Shown piece by piece: positions 1 to 7,548 of a stretch of DNA of 20,428 bases. Position 1 is the first letter of the stretch, and each line of letters opens with the position of its first letter. Made by a program: the position numbers and the translations under genes. The stretch is from CAZWEZ01 sp964632795 (GTDB lineage: Bacteria; Pseudomonadota; Alphaproteobacteria; Rhodospirillales; 2-02-FULL-58-16). Below the pieces are notes generated by a model. It had not been told where the DNA came from, did not search any database, and worked only from the letters and a program-made list of their open reading frames with translations. The stretch lies in assembly GCA_964632795.1 (NCBI GenBank), contig CAZWEZ010000065.1:1-20428 (forward strand), read 5' to 3'.

Positions 1-32
1 GCGCCACGCGCCTGGCCGGGTGAACTCGGAGA

Positions 33-55
33 GCCGTCGTATGGGTGCCATATGT
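33..55 (+). repeat. Left copy of a 23-base perfect inverted repeat
   Basis: The 23 bases here are the exact reverse complement of 13124-13146. The core, read on the minus strand, is TATGGCACCCATACGACGGC, which contains a small internal dyad, TATGG-CAC-CCATA. It lies in the gap upstream of comEC. Around both copies there is a little more shared sequence: read in this copy's orientation, a GGGTGA lies 9 bases before the repeat here and 4 bases before it at the other copy. Its function is unknown. It could be a dispersed intergenic repeat, a protein-binding site, or the trace of a duplication or rearrangement. Confidence 0.85.
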
Positions 56-87
56 CTGATCCAGGACACTAGCACATCGGGCAGCAC

Positions 88-2250
88 ATGAGACCCTTTG
101 CCGGGCGAAAAGGCGGGTTTTTCCGGGAGCGCCTCCGTCAACGTCTGCGCGCCGCCGTGCTGTGGCCGGGAAGCGAACTGGCCCACGAGCGCGACCGCCT
201 GGCGTTGTGGCTGCCGGTGTTCCTGGGCTCGGGCGTGGCCACCTATTTCGCCCTGCCGGTGGAGCCGCCGTTGTGGCTAGGCTTGGCGGTGGTGGCGGGG
301 TTGGTCGGGTTGGGCGTGGCGGTGCGCCGCCGCCCGGCGCTGCTGATGGCGGTCATTGCTCTTGGCGTCGCCGGCGGCGGCTTCACCGTCGCCCAGTGGC
401 GGACGGCGACGGTGGCGGCGCCGATGTTGAGCGAGCGCCTGGGACCGACCCGGGTGAGCGGCAGGATCGTCGCCGTCGAGGTCTTTCCCAAGGGCAGCCG
501 GATCACCCTGGAGCGTTTGCGCATCGCCCGCCTCGGTCCCGAGCGGACGCCCGAGACGGTTCGCATCCGGCTGCGCGGCAAGCAGCCCGAGTTGAACCCG
601 GGCGACTGGGTCAGGCTGAGGGCCGTGATCAGCCCGCCGCCGGCGCCGGCGGCCCCCGGCGCCTTCGATTTCCAACGCCAGTCCTATTTCCGCCGCCTCG
701 GCGGAGTCGGCTTCGCCTATGGCGCGGCGACCCTGGTCGCCGAGTCGCCGCAGACCGGGATCGACGCCCTGTGGCTGGGCCTGGAGAGGTTCCGCCAGGA
801 CATCGCCGAACGGGTGAGGGCGGGCCTGGACGGCGCTCCGGGAGCGATCGCCGCGGCGTTGATGACCGGCAAGCGGAAGGCCATCCCGCCGCCGCTCATG
901 GACGCCGTGCGCAATTCCGGCTTGGCCCACCTGCTGGCCATCTCCGGGCTCCACATCGGGCTGGTGGCGGGGATCCTGTTCATCGGCCTGCGCCGGGTCC
1001 TGGCCCTGGTGCCGCCGCTGGCCTTGCGCTTCGCGATCAAGAAATGGGCCGCCGTCGCCGCCATCGCCGGCGCCTTCGCCTACGCCATGGTGGCCGGGGC
1101 GACAGTGCCCACCCAGCGCGCCTTCCTGATGGTCGGGCTGGTCCTGCTGGCGGTGTTGCTGGACCGCCGGGGGCTGTCCATGCGGCTGGTGGCGTGGGCC
1201 GCCGCCGTGGTCCTGCTGATCCAGCCCGAAAGCCTGCTCGGGGCCAGCTTCCAGATGTCGTTCGCCGCCGTGATCGCCCTCATCGCCGCCTACGAGGTGG
1301 TCCGCGACCGCCGCCGCTACGGCGGCGGCGGTCCGCCGTCGTGGCTGCGCCGGGGACTCCTCTACGGGGGCGGGGTGGCGCTGACCACCCTGATCGCCGG
1401 CTCGGCGACGGCGCCGTTCGCGCTCTACAACTTCAACCAGGTCGCGGTCTACGGCCTCGTCGCCAACCTGGTCGCGGTGCCGGTGACGGCGATGTGGGTC
1501 ATGCCGTGGGCGGTGCTGGCGTTCGCCCTGATGCCGCTGGGGCTGGAGACGCTGGCCCTGACGCCGATGGGCTGGGGGGTGGAGGTGGTGATCCGGGTCG
1601 CCGAGACGGTTTCCGCCTGGCCGGGGGCGGTCAACGTGGTGCAGGCGATGCCGACCTGGGGGTTGGCGGCCGTCGTCCTGGGCGGACTGTGGCTGTGCCT
1701 GTGGCGCCGCCGGTGGCGGCTGTGGGGGATCGCCGGGTTGGCCGCCGGCCTGGCGACGGTGGTCTTGATCCGCCCTCCGGACATCCTCATCGACGGCGAC
1801 GGCAAGCTGCTGGCGGTGCGGACCGCCGATGGCGGGATGGCGATGTCGTCGTTGCGGACGGCGCGGTTCAGCCGCGACGTCTGGCTGCGCCGGGGGGGAC
1901 AGGAGGAGCGGGCGATCCTGTGGCCGGCCGCCGGCTTCAGCCCCGACGGCCGGCTGTCGTGCGATGTTCTTGGCTGCATCTATCGGGCCGGCGGCCACCT
2001 GGTCGCCCTGGTCCGCCACCCCGGGGCGCTGGCCGAGGACTGCCGGATCGCCGATGTGGTCGTCAGCACGGTGCCGGTGCGCGGGCGCTGCCCCTCGGCG
2101 GGGACGGTGATCGACCGCTTCGACCTGTGGCGGTGGGGGGGGCACGCCCTGTGGCTGGAAGCGGACGGGGTCAGGGTCGAGAGCGTCGACCAGCACCGGG
2201 GCAATCGCCCCTGGGTGGTCAGGGCGCGGAGGGCGGACTCAGGATACTAG
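88..2250 (+). CDS. comEC: ComEC/Rec2-family DNA uptake channel protein
   Basis: This is a 720-residue polytopic inner-membrane protein of the ComEC/Rec2 family, whose members carry single-stranded DNA across the cytoplasmic membrane during natural transformation. A short basic N-terminus is followed by membrane segments (about 40-105), a soluble DUF4131-like part (about 110-220), and the Competence domain (about 240-540). The family signature HLLAISGLHIGLVAG is at 281-295, preceded by GKRKAI at 261-266. Many hydrophobic helices follow, up to about 562. The C-terminal part (565-720) starts ILIDGDGKLLAV and is soluble. I see no HxHxDH metal motif in it, so it looks like a degenerate remnant of the metallo-beta-lactamase-like domain of longer ComECs, which is common in alphaproteobacteria. 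No strong ribosome-binding site precedes the ATG. The gene ends tail to tail with lexA, overlapping it by 4 bases. Actual competence of the organism is not shown by this gene alone. Confidence 0.93.
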   Translation: MRPFAGRKGGFFRERLRQRLRAAVLWPGSELAHERDRLALWLPVFLGSGVATYFALPVEPPLWLGLAVVAGLVGLGVAVRRRPALLMAVIALGVAGGGFTVAQWRTATVAAPMLSERLGPTRVSGRIVAVEVFPKGSRITLERLRIARLGPERTPETVRIRLRGKQPELNPGDWVRLRAVISPPPAPAAPGAFDFQRQSYFRRLGGVGFAYGAATLVAESPQTGIDALWLGLERFRQDIAERVRAGLDGAPGAIAAALMTGKRKAIPPPLMDAVRNSGLAHLLAISGLHIGLVAGILFIGLRRVLALVPPLALRFAIKKWAAVAAIAGAFAYAMVAGATVPTQRAFLMVGLVLLAVLLDRRGLSMRLVAWAAAVVLLIQPESLLGASFQMSFAAVIALIAAYEVVRDRRRYGGGGPPSWLRRGLLYGGGVALTTLIAGSATAPFALYNFNQVAVYGLVANLVAVPVTAMWVMPWAVLAFALMPLGLETLALTPMGWGVEVVIRVAETVSAWPGAVNVVQAMPTWGLAAVVLGGLWLCLWRRRWRLWGIAGLAAGLATVVLIRPPDILIDGDGKLLAVRTADGGMAMSSLRTARFSRDVWLRRGGQEERAILWPAAGFSPDGRLSCDVLGCIYRAGGHLVALVRHPGALAEDCRIADVVVSTVPVRGRCPSAGTVIDRFDLWRWGGHALWLEADGVRVESVDQHRGNRPWVVRARRADSGY

Positions 2251-2948
2251 TACTTCCTGATGAGGCCGACCAGGTGGCCCTGGACCTTGACCCGGTCGGG
2301 GCCGAAGATGCGGGTCTCGTAGTCCTTGTTGGCCGGCTCGAGGGCCACCGAATGGCCCTTGCGGCGCAACCTCTTGAGGGTCACTTCGTTGTCGTCGATC
2401 AGGGCCACCACGATGGCTCCGTTGTCGGCGGTGTCGCCGCGCTTGATGAGCGCCGTGTCGCCGTCGTGGATGCCGGCCTCGATCATCGAATCCCCCTCCA
2501 CCTCGAGGGCGAAGTGCTCTCCCTTGCCGAGCAGGCTGGCCGGCACGTCCATGGTGTTGGAGTTGTCGCGCAGCGCCTCGATCGGCGAGCCGGCGGCGAT
2601 CCGCCCGTAGACGGGAAGCTGCACCGCTTCGCTTTCGGTGTTGACCGCGACGGCGGGCAGCGCGAAGTCGCCCTTGATGACGTTCGGCGAGAAGCCGTTG
2701 GCGGGTTCGGCGGCCCGCGCCGCGGCTTCCAGGTTCTCGGGCAGGCGGAGAACTTCCAGCGCCCGCGCCCGGTGGGGCAGGCGGTGGATGAAGCCGCGTT
2801 CCTCGAGGCCGGTGATCAGGCGGTGGATCCCCGACTTGGAGCGCAGCCCCAGGGCATCCTTCATTTCGTCGAAGGAGGGGGCGATCCCGGTTTCCTTCAG
2901 GCGCTGGTCGATGAACACCAGAAGCTCGTACTGTTTCCTGGTCAGCAT
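2247..2948 (-). CDS. lexA: LexA SOS repressor/autoprotease
   Basis: LexA represses SOS genes and is inactivated by RecA-stimulated self-cleavage. The protein has 233 residues. The N-terminal winged helix-turn-helix begins MLTRKQYELL and spans about 1-65, with the recognition region around SFDEMKDALGLRSKSGIHRL. The C-terminal S24 peptidase domain holds the Ala119-Gly120 cleavage site (GRIAAGSP), the catalytic Ser154 in EGDSM and the catalytic Lys192 in EVTLKRL. The start at MLTRKQ was chosen because GGAGG lies 6 bases upstream of this ATG on the minus strand and because LexA proteins begin this way; an upstream in-frame extension is possible but has no support. The promoter carries an SOS box, so the gene is autoregulated. 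It follows moeA in the same direction, and its last 4 bases overlap the end of convergent comEC. Confidence 0.97.
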   Translation of the reverse strand: MLTRKQYELLVFIDQRLKETGIAPSFDEMKDALGLRSKSGIHRLITGLEERGFIHRLPHRARALEVLRLPENLEAAARAAEPANGFSPNVIKGDFALPAVAVNTESEAVQLPVYGRIAAGSPIEALRDNSNTMDVPASLLGKGEHFALEVEGDSMIEAGIHDGDTALIKRGDTADNGAIVVALIDDNEVTLKRLRRKGHSVALEPANKDYETRIFGPDRVKVQGHLVGLIRKY

Positions 2949-3037
2949 GCCGTCCTCCAGTCTGCTTCCTTTTGGGTGCCATCCCCTGATGGGCGGGAGG
3001 GGGAGGCGCTCAGGAACAAAAGACAAACGTCGAGCAT

Positions 3038-3066
3038 GTTCTAGTTTGGTTCCAGGCCCACGTCAA
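3038..3066 (-). promoter_or_regulatory. lexA promoter with SOS box
   Basis: On the minus strand TTGACG (3061-3066) is followed after exactly 17 bases by TAGAAC (3038-3043), a good -35/-10 pair. The alphaproteobacterial SOS box GAAC-N7-GAAC on this strand (GTTC-N7-GTTC on the plus strand) occupies 3038-3052. It covers the -10 and part of the spacer, so bound LexA would block RNA polymerase. The predicted transcript would begin near 3031, giving a leader of about 80 bases before the lexA ATG. The box sequence is seen directly; its use is inferred from the known LexA binding site of this class. Confidence 0.88.
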
Positions 3067-3094
3067 GCATTGATTGTATTTTTGTGTCGCCGAT

Positions 3095-4309
3095 TCAGAT
3101 CGAGACCGTCCCCTGGCGCAGGGGGATGATCTCGACCCGCGTCCCGGCCGTGGCGGACGGCGCGTGGGGCGGGCGTATCAGCAGGCAGTCGGCCTCGGCG
3201 AATCGGGCCAGCATGGCGCTGTCTTGTTTTTCGAACGGGGTCGCCACCGGGTTTCCTTGGTCGTCGACGGCGAGCACCGCGCGCATGTATTCCTGGCGCC
3301 CGTCGTTGGCCGGCAGGTCCCGGCCAAGGAGGGCCGTCGGCGGCGGGCCGCCGTCGCCGCCGATGCCGAGCATCACCGCCATCGCCGGCTTGAGGAAGAC
3401 CACCGAGGTGACGCCGGCCGACACCGGGTTGCCGGGCAGGCCGAGCACCGGGACGTCGCCCAGGCGGCCGAAGATCAGCGGCTTGCCGGGCCGCATCGCC
3501 ACCTTGAAGAAGTCGAGTTCCAGCCCCTCGTCGCCGAGGATCTTGCGCACCAGGTCGTGGTCGCCCACCGAGGCGCCGCCGATGGTCACCAGGAGGTCGG
3601 ACCGGCGTGCCCCGGCCAGCCGGGCGAGCAGCGAGTCCGCGTCGTCCCGGGCGATGCCGAGGTTGATCGGGACCCCGCCCAGGGCCTCGACGTAGGCGGC
3701 CAGGGCGAGGCTGTTGGAGCTGATGATCTGGTCGGCGCGCAGGGGGTCGCCGGGCATCGCCAACTCGTTGCCGGTGGCCAGGATGGCGATCCGCGGCCGG
3801 CGCCGGACCTCGAGCCAGGGCACGTTCATGGCCGCCGCCAGGGCGATGTCGCGGGCGCTGAGCACGGTGCCGGCGGACAGCAGCACGTCGCCCTCCTTGA
3901 AGTCCATGCCCCGGGCGCGGATGAAGCGGCCCTCGGGGGCCGCGACGTGGATGGTGATCCGCGTCCCCTCGGCGGTGGTGTCTTCCTGCATGACCACGGC
4001 GTCGGCGCCCGCCGGAAGCGGGGCGCCGGTGAAGATGCGCGCCGTCTGGCCGGCGCCGACGGCGCCTTCGAAGGCGCTCCCGGCCGCCGCTTCGCCGATC
4101 AGCTCCAGGCTCGCCGGCGGCTGGCCGACGTCGGCGGCGCGCACCGCGTAGCCGTCCATGGATGACACCGCCGCCGGGGGATGCGACAGGCGCGAGGCGA
4201 CGTCGCCGGCCAACACCCGCCCCAGCGCCCCGGCCAGGGCGACCTGTTCGCAACCCAACGGGGCGAAGCCGGCGGTGACCCGTTCGAGGGCCTCGGCGAC
4301 GGGGATCAT
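3095..4309 (-). CDS. moeA: Molybdopterin molybdenumtransferase MoeA
   Basis: MoeA inserts molybdate into adenylylated molybdopterin, the last step in making molybdenum cofactor. At 404 residues it has the usual length. The N-terminal part contains SSMDGYAVRAADV (about 49-61) and RIFTGAPLPAGADAVVMQED. The central MoaB/MogA-like domain contains PRIAILATGNEL, ISSNS and VTIGGASVGDHD, followed by the substrate-site region KVAMRPGKPLIFG and LGLPGNPVS. The C-terminal domain holds RQEYMRAVL. The ATG overlaps the moaC stop as ATGA, so translation is probably coupled. It is the last gene of the trpG-trpD-trpC-moaC-moeA unit and is followed by the lexA promoter. Two proteins of this family exist in some bacteria (MoeA and tungsten-specific variants); the context with moaC supports the standard role. 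Confidence 0.96.
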   Translation of the reverse strand: MIPVAEALERVTAGFAPLGCEQVALAGALGRVLAGDVASRLSHPPAAVSSMDGYAVRAADVGQPPASLELIGEAAAGSAFEGAVGAGQTARIFTGAPLPAGADAVVMQEDTTAEGTRITIHVAAPEGRFIRARGMDFKEGDVLLSAGTVLSARDIALAAAMNVPWLEVRRRPRIAILATGNELAMPGDPLRADQIISSNSLALAAYVEALGGVPINLGIARDDADSLLARLAGARRSDLLVTIGGASVGDHDLVRKILGDEGLELDFFKVAMRPGKPLIFGRLGDVPVLGLPGNPVSAGVTSVVFLKPAMAVMLGIGGDGGPPPTALLGRDLPANDGRQEYMRAVLAVDDQGNPVATPFEKQDSAMLARFAEADCLLIRPPHAPSATAGTRVEIIPLRQGTVSI

Positions 4310-4788
4310 GAGTTTTCGGCCTTGAAGGTTCCCGACCGGCCGCCGGACTTGGCGACCAGCCGGATGTCCTCGATGCGCATTCCCCGGTCCACCGCCTTGC
4401 ACATGTCGTAGACGGTCAGCGCGGCCACCGCGACGGCGGTCAGGGCCTCCATCTCGACGCCGGTCCTTCCCTTCAGCCGGCAGGTCGCGGTGATGTCGAC
4501 GCAGTCGCGCTCGGGATCGCAGCTCAGGTCCACCTCGACCGAGGTCAGGGCCAGGGGATGGCACAGCGGAATCAGGTCCGGGGTCCGCTTGGCGCCCATG
4601 ATGCCGGCCAGTTGGGCGACGCTCAGCACGTCGCCCTTGGCGAACCCGCTATCGACGATCCTGGCCATGGTCTCGGACTGCATGCGCACCGAACCCTTGG
4701 CGGTGGCTGTGCGTTCCGTGATCTCCTTGCCCGAGACGTCGACCATCACCGCGTTGCCTTGGGAATCGAAATGGGTGAACTCAGCCAT
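4306..4788 (-). CDS. moaC: Cyclic pyranopterin monophosphate synthase MoaC
   Basis: MoaC converts the MoaA product (3',8-cyclo-7,8-dihydro-GTP) to cyclic pyranopterin monophosphate, the first stage of molybdenum cofactor synthesis. At 160 residues it has the full family length. The hallmark segments are present: MVDVSGKEITERTA near the start, GAKRTPDLIPLCHPL in the middle, VEMEALTAVAVAALTVYDMC for the dimer core, and IRLVAKSGGRSG at the C-terminus. GGAGG sits 5 bases before the ATG on the minus strand. The gene starts on the last base of the trpC stop codon (TGATG) and ends in an ATGA shared with moeA. Catalytic partners such as MoaA are not in this window. Confidence 0.97.
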   Translation of the reverse strand: MAEFTHFDSQGNAVMVDVSGKEITERTATAKGSVRMQSETMARIVDSGFAKGDVLSVAQLAGIMGAKRTPDLIPLCHPLALTSVEVDLSCDPERDCVDITATCRLKGRTGVEMEALTAVAVAALTVYDMCKAVDRGMRIEDIRLVAKSGGRSGTFKAENS

Positions 4789-5606
4789 CAGGCCCTCCTC
4801 ATTCGCGGCTCCGGCCGGGCGAGCAGGGCGCGGGTGGCCGCTTCCACGTCGTCGCTGCGCATCAGCGATTCGCCGACCAGGAAACAGGTGACCCCGGCGC
4901 CGGACACACGGCCCAGGTCTCGGCGGCCGTGGAGGCCGCTTTCGCTGACCGCGATACGGTCCGCCGGGACCATGGAGACCAGCCGTTCGGTGGTCGAGAT
5001 GTCGGTTTCCAGGGTCTTGAGGTCGCGGTTGTTGATGCCGATGAGGCGGGCCTCGAGCTTCAGGGCGCGCTCCATCTCGGCCCGGTCGTGGACCTCGGCC
5101 AGGACGTCCATCGACAGTTCGCCGGCGACGGCTTCCAGCTCCCGGGCCTGGCCGTCGTCGAGGGCGGCCAGGATGAGCAGCACGCAGTCGGCGCCCAGGG
5201 CCCGGGATTCGACGATCTGGTAGGGATCGAGCATGAAATCCTTGCGCAGGACCGGCAGCGTCACCGCCGCCGCCCGGGCCGTCACCAGGTGGTCGTCGGC
5301 GCCCTGGAAGTAGGGGACGTCGGTCAACACCGACAGGCAGGTGGCGCCGCCGCTCTGGTAGGCCTTGGCCAGGGCCGCCGGGTCGAAGTCGGGACGGATC
5401 AGGCCGCCCGACGGCGAGGCCCGCTTGATCTCGGCGATCAGCCCGTAGCCTCCGCCATCGGTCGCCGCCCGCAGACGCTCGGCGAAGGGCCGCGGCGGCG
5501 GCGCCTTGGCGGCCTCGGCGGAGACCGTGCCCAGGGGGCGGCGCTGCTTGCGGCGCGCGACGTGGGCGCGCTTGTCGGCGCAGATGCGGGCCAGGATGTC
5601 ACTCAT
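4788..5606 (-). CDS. trpC: Indole-3-glycerol phosphate synthase TrpC
   Basis: TrpC closes the indole ring of tryptophan, converting carboxyphenylaminodeoxyribulose phosphate to indole-3-glycerol phosphate. The 272-residue protein is a single TIM barrel, not fused to TrpF. Seen are LIAEIKRASPS with Lys61, the second catalytic lysine Lys122 in LRKDFM, LAEVHDRAEMERAL, the phosphate-site motif GINNRDLKT, and AVSESGL. The start MSDILARI gives normal family length and overlaps the trpD stop codon as ATGA; the Shine-Dalgarno sequence is weak, consistent with translational coupling. Its own stop overlaps the moaC ATG by one base. The C-terminal tail RPEPRMRRA is longer and more basic than the barrel requires. 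Confidence 0.97.
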   Translation of the reverse strand: MSDILARICADKRAHVARRKQRRPLGTVSAEAAKAPPPRPFAERLRAATDGGGYGLIAEIKRASPSGGLIRPDFDPAALAKAYQSGGATCLSVLTDVPYFQGADDHLVTARAAAVTLPVLRKDFMLDPYQIVESRALGADCVLLILAALDDGQARELEAVAGELSMDVLAEVHDRAEMERALKLEARLIGINNRDLKTLETDISTTERLVSMVPADRIAVSESGLHGRRDLGRVSGAGVTCFLVGESLMRSDDVEAATRALLARPEPRMRRA

Positions 5607-6664
5607 CCCGGCGCCGCGCCGCCCGCCTCGGCGGGCGGTTCGCTGTTGGTGATCTCGACCAGCCGCTCGAGCGTCGCCTTGGCCTGGCCGCCGTCGATCG
5701 CGGTCGCCGCCAGGGCCATGCCGTCGCTCAGGGTCTCGGCCTTGCCGGCGACGACCAGCGAGGCGGCGGCGTTGTACAGCACCACGTCGCGAAACGGACC
5801 CGGCTTTCCGTCCAGCATGTCGCGCATGGCCCGGGCGTTGGTTTCGGGGTCGGCGCCCTTGAGGTCGGCGGGGTCGGCGCGCGACAGCCCGGCATCCTCG
5901 GGGACGACCTCGAAACAGTCGACCCGGCCGTCCTTGAGCTCGGCGACGTAGGAGACGTCGGTGGTCGTCAGCTCGTCGAGGCCGTCGCCGCCGTGGACCA
6001 CCCAGGCCCGCTCGCAGCCCAGTTTGCCCAGGACCTCGGCCATCGGCTCGATCCACTGGCGGGCGAAGACGCCCGTGAACTGGCGGCTGACCCCGGCCGG
6101 GTTGGACAGCGGTCCCAGCAGGTTGAAGATGGTCCGGGTGCCGAGCTCGACCCGGGTCGGCCCGACGTGGCGCATGGCGCTGTGGTGGCGCGGCGCCATC
6201 AGGAAACCGATGCCGGCCTCCCATATCGAGCGCTTGACCAACCTCATGTCGGCCTCGATGTTGACGCCCAGCGCCGTCAGGACGTCGGCGGCGCCGGACT
6301 TCGACGACAGCGCCCGGTTGCCGTGCTTGGCCACCGGCACCCCGGCCGCCGCCACCACCAGCGCCGCGCCGGTCGAGATGTTGAAGGTCCCCGAACCGTC
6401 GCCGCCGGTGCCCACGACGTCGATCGCCCCGGCCGGGGCTTCGATGTGCAGCGCCTTGGCGCGCATGGCGCGCACGGCGCCGGTGATCTCGGCGACGGTC
6501 TCGCCGCGCACCCTCAGCGCCATCAGGAAGGCGCCGATCTGGGACGGCGTGGCATTCCCCGACATGATGATGTCGAAGGCGGTTTCGGCCTCGGCCTCGT
6601 CCAGCGTCTCGCCGCCGGCGACTTTCGACAGCAGGGCCTTCATGTCCTCGAGTGTTTGATTCAT
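5603..6664 (-). CDS. trpD: Anthranilate phosphoribosyltransferase TrpD
   Basis: TrpD transfers phosphoribose from PRPP to anthranilate, the second step of tryptophan synthesis. The protein has 353 residues. The helical N-terminal domain contains NATPSQIGAFLMALRVRGET (37-56). The PRPP-binding loop DVVGTGGDGSGTFNIST (GTGGDG at 85-90) and the anthranilate-side motif KHGNRALSSKSGAADVL (KHGNR at 113-117) are intact, as are GPTRVELGTRTIFNLLGPL and NP in the following loop. GGAAGG lies 7 bases upstream of the ATG. The start overlaps the trpG stop (ATGA) and the end overlaps trpC (ATGA). This is the stand-alone form, not the TrpGD fusion of enteric bacteria. Confidence 0.97.
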   Translation of the reverse strand: MNQTLEDMKALLSKVAGGETLDEAEAETAFDIIMSGNATPSQIGAFLMALRVRGETVAEITGAVRAMRAKALHIEAPAGAIDVVGTGGDGSGTFNISTGAALVVAAAGVPVAKHGNRALSSKSGAADVLTALGVNIEADMRLVKRSIWEAGIGFLMAPRHHSAMRHVGPTRVELGTRTIFNLLGPLSNPAGVSRQFTGVFARQWIEPMAEVLGKLGCERAWVVHGGDGLDELTTTDVSYVAELKDGRVDCFEVVPEDAGLSRADPADLKGADPETNARAMRDMLDGKPGPFRDVVLYNAAASLVVAGKAETLSDGMALAATAIDGGQAKATLERLVEITNSEPPAEAGGAAPG

Positions 6665-7248
6665 GCCGCGGCCTTCCCACTGGTTGCCAGATCGATGAAG
6701 TTGTGGAGCAGTTTGTGGCCGTGCTCCGAGGCGATGCTCTCGGGGTGGAACTGGACCCCGTGGACGGGCAACGAGCGGTGGGCCAGCCCCTGGATCACCC
6801 CGTCGTCGCTGTGCGCCGTCGCCGCCAGGCACCCGGGCAGCGAATCCCGGTCCACCGTCAGCGAGTGGTAACGGGTCGCCGTGAAGGGGCTGGGGATGCC
6901 GGTGAAGACCCCGCTCCCCTGGTGGTGGATTTGGCTGAGCTTGCCGTGCATCGGCTTGGGGGCGCGGACCACCCGGCCGCCGAAGGCCTGGCCGATGCAC
7001 TGATGGCCAAGGCATACCCCGAGGATGGGAACGCGCCCGGCCGCCGCGGCGACCAGCTCCAGGCAGATGCCGGCGCGGTCGGGATCGCAGGGGCCCGGGG
7101 AAATGACGATGCCCCGGGGGTCCATGGCCAACGCATCGTCCACCCCGAGGACGTCGTTGCGCCGCACCTCGACCTCGGCGCCAAGCTCTCCGAGATAATG
7201 GCGGAGGTTGTAGGTGAAGCTGTCGTAGTTGTCGATTATCAGAAACAT
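6661..7248 (-). CDS. trpG: Anthranilate synthase glutamine amidotransferase subunit TrpG
   Basis: TrpG releases ammonia from glutamine and hands it to TrpE to make anthranilate from chorismate. The 195-residue class I amidotransferase begins MFLIIDNYDSFTYNL, the classical TrpG/PabA opening. The nucleophile Cys79 is in LGVCLGHQ and the His168/Glu170 pair in VQFHPES. The ATG at MFLIID was chosen by family alignment; no good Shine-Dalgarno sequence precedes it, and an in-frame upstream TTG extension (about 15 residues) has no homology support. The protein could also serve PabA in folate synthesis, as dual-function amidotransferases do. It is the first gene of the leftward trp-moa unit, while its partner trpE lies about 6.7 kb away beyond the copper block. 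Confidence 0.96.
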   Translation of the reverse strand: MFLIIDNYDSFTYNLRHYLGELGAEVEVRRNDVLGVDDALAMDPRGIVISPGPCDPDRAGICLELVAAAAGRVPILGVCLGHQCIGQAFGGRVVRAPKPMHGKLSQIHHQGSGVFTGIPSPFTATRYHSLTVDRDSLPGCLAATAHSDDGVIQGLAHRSLPVHGVQFHPESIASEHGHKLLHNFIDLATSGKAAA

Positions 7249-7497
7249 TTCAAACGGGTAGGCTGGTTTTTCGAAACTTGATTCCAATACCAAGAAGCAT
7301 GACCGGAAGCATTACGCCGCCCCGGCGGCGTGTCCGTAGGGCAACATTGCCGGGCGTCACCGTCATCGTCAAGTACGGCGGCAACATGGAAACCTTTGGC
7401 CTGCTTCGAAGCGCCGGGTTTCGAACCGGAAACCGGATATTTCGTCAAGGTTCCCATCGAAACCGGGAAAGCATTCCAAAACATCGCGCCAGACCCC

Positions 7498-7530
7498 TTG
7501 ACATTCCAGTAACTGGAATGTTCATATAAG
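7498..7530 (+). promoter_or_regulatory. CueR/HmrR-type copper-responsive promoter and operator of copZ-copA
   Basis: TTGACA (7498-7503) is a perfect -35. Overlapping its end is a perfect dyad: ACATTCCAGT (7501-7510), one central A, then ACTGGAATGT (7512-7521). A -10 candidate follows as CATATA (7523-7528, 19-base spacer) or TATAAG (7525-7530, 21-base spacer). A dyad of the form TTCCAGT...ACTGGAA inside an over-long spacer is what is known for MerR-family copper activators, which bend the promoter when Cu(I) binds. The CueR-type regulator encoded at 10496-10915 is the obvious candidate to bind here. Confidence 0.85.
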
Positions 7531-7532
7531 GG

Positions 7533-7548
7533 TTCTAGTATACTGGAA
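7533..7548 (+). promoter_or_regulatory. Second, degenerate CueR-like dyad
   Basis: TTCTAGTA is followed directly by TACTGGAA, an eight-base dyad with a single mismatched pair. The right half continues as ACTGGAAGGT, which matches the classical copper-regulator half site better than the upstream dyad does. It lies just downstream of the main copZ promoter, around the expected transcription start, and contains TATACT (7539-7544), a good -10 hexamer without a recognisable -35. It may be a second operator, a duplicated and decaying operator, or an auxiliary site. Confidence 0.55.

Noticed and set aside
162..3044. A 960-codon open frame on the plus strand crossing comEC and lexA
   Set aside because: It is an alternative-frame shadow of GC-rich genes: Gly/Arg/Ala/Pro-rich, no domain, and it crosses two well-supported genes.
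7411..7436. A TTCGAACC segment resembling a tRNA T-loop in the trpG-copZ gap
   Set aside because: The 5-base-pair T stem does not form, and no acceptor, D or anticodon arms can be found around it.
7330..7512. Short plus-strand frame ending ETGKAFQNIAPDPLTFQ
   Set aside because: It has no ribosome-binding site, starts at a GTG inside the hairpin, and ends within the copper operator; composition alone is not enough to call a gene.
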